From positions 1 through 6,284 of the forward strand of contig DATKDU010000424.1 in the NCBI GenBank assembly GCA_035512595.1: a DNA stretch of 6,284 bases, written 5' to 3'. This DNA comes from DATKDU01 sp035512595 (GTDB taxonomy: Bacteria; Planctomycetota; Planctomycetia; Pirellulales; Pirellulaceae). The stretch's first letter is position 1; the number at the start of each line of letters is the position of its first letter. Both the position numbers and the translations under genes were made by a program. Positions 5,550-6,284 of the stretch are shown here, piece by piece. Below the pieces are notes generated by a model. That model was not told where the DNA came from. It made no database searches and saw only the letters and a program-made list of their open reading frames with translations.

Positions 5550-5646
5550 GCCGAACCAAACGCTGTAGCAGACCGGGGCCGCATGTCGGCTTTCTGTGGT
5601 TCCTTGTCGCTCTGGCGGCCCCGGCTGCTGGGGGGCGACGTCAGGC
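5550..5646 (+). other. Complete attC recombination site of cassette 3 (about 97 bp)
   Basis: R'' GCCGAAC (5550-5556) is the exact complement of this cassette's own R' core GTTCGGC at 4641-4647. The arms are AGCAG-A-CCGGGGCCGC (5567-5582) and GCGGCCCCGGCTGCT (5615-5629). They pair over 15 bp with a single unpaired base, A5572, on the L'' side, the hallmark extrahelical base of attC. The R' box is most likely GTCAGGC (5640-5646), one base off GTTRRRY. The R' assignment is less sure than the rest. Confidence 0.83.
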
Positions 5647-5657
5647 GGTGAACGTCC

Positions 5658-6095
5658 ATGGCAGCTAGATATTGGTGGCAGTGCATCGCTTGCGGCGAGC
5701 GGCCGGGTTGGATGGCAGTGTGCCAATCCAAGAGCATCGCCGCATTCATCCGGGATGAGTTGGCGCCCAGCGGCTGGGATCAGCGCCTGTTGCGGCGAAC
5801 CTGCACATGCAAGCGTCGCTCGCTGTACATCACCTATCGTCTGAAGCGCGGCGATCCGGAGAGAGTCAGTATCAAACACATCGCCGGCTTGATTCTGGAA
5901 GACGACTATCTACCCATGATCTGGGAGACCTTTCGCCATGCCACTCCAAGAACCCGGTGGATTGACTTCAAGTACCAAAGAGGCCGAAGCCCTTGGGGCC
6001 TGACCAAGCGACTTGTCCTGACGCAGCCGCAACTGTCACGCTTGCTACGCACATATGAGAAGGCCACGGGGCGGCGTCTTGGTCCCGCTACCTGA
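5658..6095 (+). CDS. Hypothetical protein with N-terminal CxxC motif, integron cassette 4
   Basis: I do not recognise this 145-residue protein. It begins M-A-A-R-Y-W-W-Q-C-I-A-C-G, with cysteines at 9, 12, 22, 49 and 51 that could make a small zinc-binding or redox site. After this comes a basic region with many Arg/Lys (R43-R54), then a mixed alpha/beta-looking middle (S71-I79, D82-Y84, W89, W101-F104) and a basic C-terminus (K117-R140). No membrane segment is seen, so it is probably cytoplasmic, and the charge would suit nucleic-acid binding, though this is only inference. The ATG at 5658 has a good ribosome binding site, AGGCGGTGA (5643-5651), which overlaps the attC core GTCAGGC. The TGA at 6093-6095 lies inside a possible R'' box. 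The gene is in the same orientation as the other cassettes. Confidence 0.72.
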   Translation: MAARYWWQCIACGERPGWMAVCQSKSIAAFIRDELAPSGWDQRLLRRTCTCKRRSLYITYRLKRGDPERVSIKHIAGLILEDDYLPMIWETFRHATPRTRWIDFKYQRGRSPWGLTKRLVLTQPQLSRLLRTYEKATGRRLGPAT

Positions 6096-6148
6096 CCATT
6101 CATGTATGGACTCCCTCCGCAAGTAGTGCCGAGCATCGCTGGTCAGGC
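6090..6148 (+). other. Possible attC site of cassette 4 (weak)
   Basis: ACCTGAC (6090-6096) resembles R'' (RYYYAAC) with one change. That change, A to G, compensates the T to C change in the putative R' GTCAGGC at 5640-5646. A second GTCAGGC occurs at 6142-6148, and CCTGACC (6091-6097) pairs perfectly with GGTCAGG (6141-6147), bounding 59 bp. I cannot find convincing L''/L' arms inside. An alternative R' is GTTCGTC (6198-6204), which lies 14 nt before the next start and would give a 115-bp site. Confidence 0.4.
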
Positions 6149-6157
6149 GCCGTTGAA

Positions 6158-6181
6158 AACGCCGAGCGAGCCGCCGGCGTT
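6158..6181 (+). repeat. Inverted repeat before the last gene
   Basis: AACGCCG (6158-6164) and CGGCGTT (6175-6181) form a perfect 7-bp stem with a 10-nt loop. No T-run follows. It could be part of a longer attC site of cassette 4 or a weak terminator. A second small dyad, AGGTT-CGTC-AACCT (6196-6209), lies directly before the ribosome binding site of the next gene. Confidence 0.45.
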
Positions 6182-6218
6182 CTGCGCGCACCGGTAGGTT
6201 CGTCAACCTGGAGTGAGC

Positions 6219-6284
6219 ATGCGCCATCTGGTCGCGGTTCTGCTGGTCGTGGTCGGCATCATCCACCTGCTGCCGCTGTCGGGC
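6219..6284 (+). CDS. Small membrane protein, N-terminal 22 residues only
   Basis: The ATG at 6219 follows GGAG (6210-6213) with a 5-nt spacer. The 22 codons to the window edge give one strongly hydrophobic helix beginning M-R-H-L-V-A-V-L-L-V-V-V-G and ending I-I-H-L-L-P-L-S-G. This resembles the N-terminus of small membrane proteins that recur in cassette arrays, but 22 residues are too few for an assignment. Orientation and spacing suit the next cassette of the array. Confidence 0.6.
   Translation, partial: MRHLVAVLLVVVGIIHLLPLSG

Larger units (their letters stand above)
4203..6284 (+). mobile_element. Integron gene-cassette array segment (cassettes 2-4 and start of another)
   Basis: All genes in this stretch are on the plus strand, tightly packed, without visible promoters, and separated by attC-like sites. 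The predicted IntI crossover points give cassette 2 as 4203-4641 and cassette 3 as 4642-5640. Cassette 4 starts at 5641 and ends near 6142 or later. Core sequences at the two ends of each cassette are complementary, as expected when a circular cassette is opened at its own attC. No integrase gene or attI is in the window. Confidence 0.8.

Noticed and set aside
4567..5559. Minus-strand open frame of 330 codons opposite the channel gene
   Set aside because: The composition is low in hydrophobic core and full of Gln, His and Arg, a mirror of the channel codons; the channel has clear domain evidence.
1..6284. CRISPR array, tRNA or rRNA
   Set aside because: No evenly spaced direct repeats and no recognisable tRNA or rRNA segments were seen.

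Overview
The window looks like part of a GC-rich proteobacterial genome, probably gammaproteobacterial. That placement is inferred from gene content and base composition and is not proven. Its main feature is an integron gene-cassette array. Most of it is a run of promoterless plus-strand genes separated by attC-like recombination sites. No integron integrase gene is present, so this is an interior or distal part of an array, or a scattered remnant of one.

Layout. Positions 1-148 are the 3' end of an IS3-family insertion sequence. At 149-184 is the right half of an attC site. It is followed by cassette 1, a DUF305 membrane protein at 202-672, whose far end carries the start of its attC (from 674) before an unassignable junction and a second, reverse-oriented IS3-family relic (about 792-925). 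From 938 to 3667 lies a non-cassette module on the minus strand: a 659-residue membrane-spanning Ser/Thr protein kinase with a peptidoglycan-binding-like segment and a C-terminal DUF1566 domain, followed 66 bp downstream by an unrecognised 227-residue protein. Positions 3668-3975 hold no convincing gene, and 3976-4107 is a third IS3-family transposase relic.

The cassette array resumes at the attC half ending at 4208. Cassette 2 (DUF3147 membrane protein) is followed by a complete attC at 4582-4647. Cassette 3 (voltage-sensor ion channel) is followed by a complete attC at 5550-5646. Cassette 4 is a 145-residue cysteine-containing hypothetical protein with a weaker possible attC overlapping its stop codon. 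The window ends 22 codons into another small membrane protein.

The core sites at the two ends of each cassette co-vary: GTTAGAC/GTCTAAC, GTTGGGC/GCCCAAC, GTTCGGC/GCCGAAC and, less securely, GTCAGGC/ACCTGAC. In cassettes 1 and 2 the complementarity runs beyond the 7-bp core into the cassette body, giving perfect 15-bp and 14-bp inverted repeats. Three of the cassette products are membrane proteins (DUF305, DUF3147, ion channel), as is the partial last one. None is a recognisable antibiotic-resistance gene. The kinase pair looks like a separate envelope-sensing unit placed between cassettes during IS-driven rearrangement.
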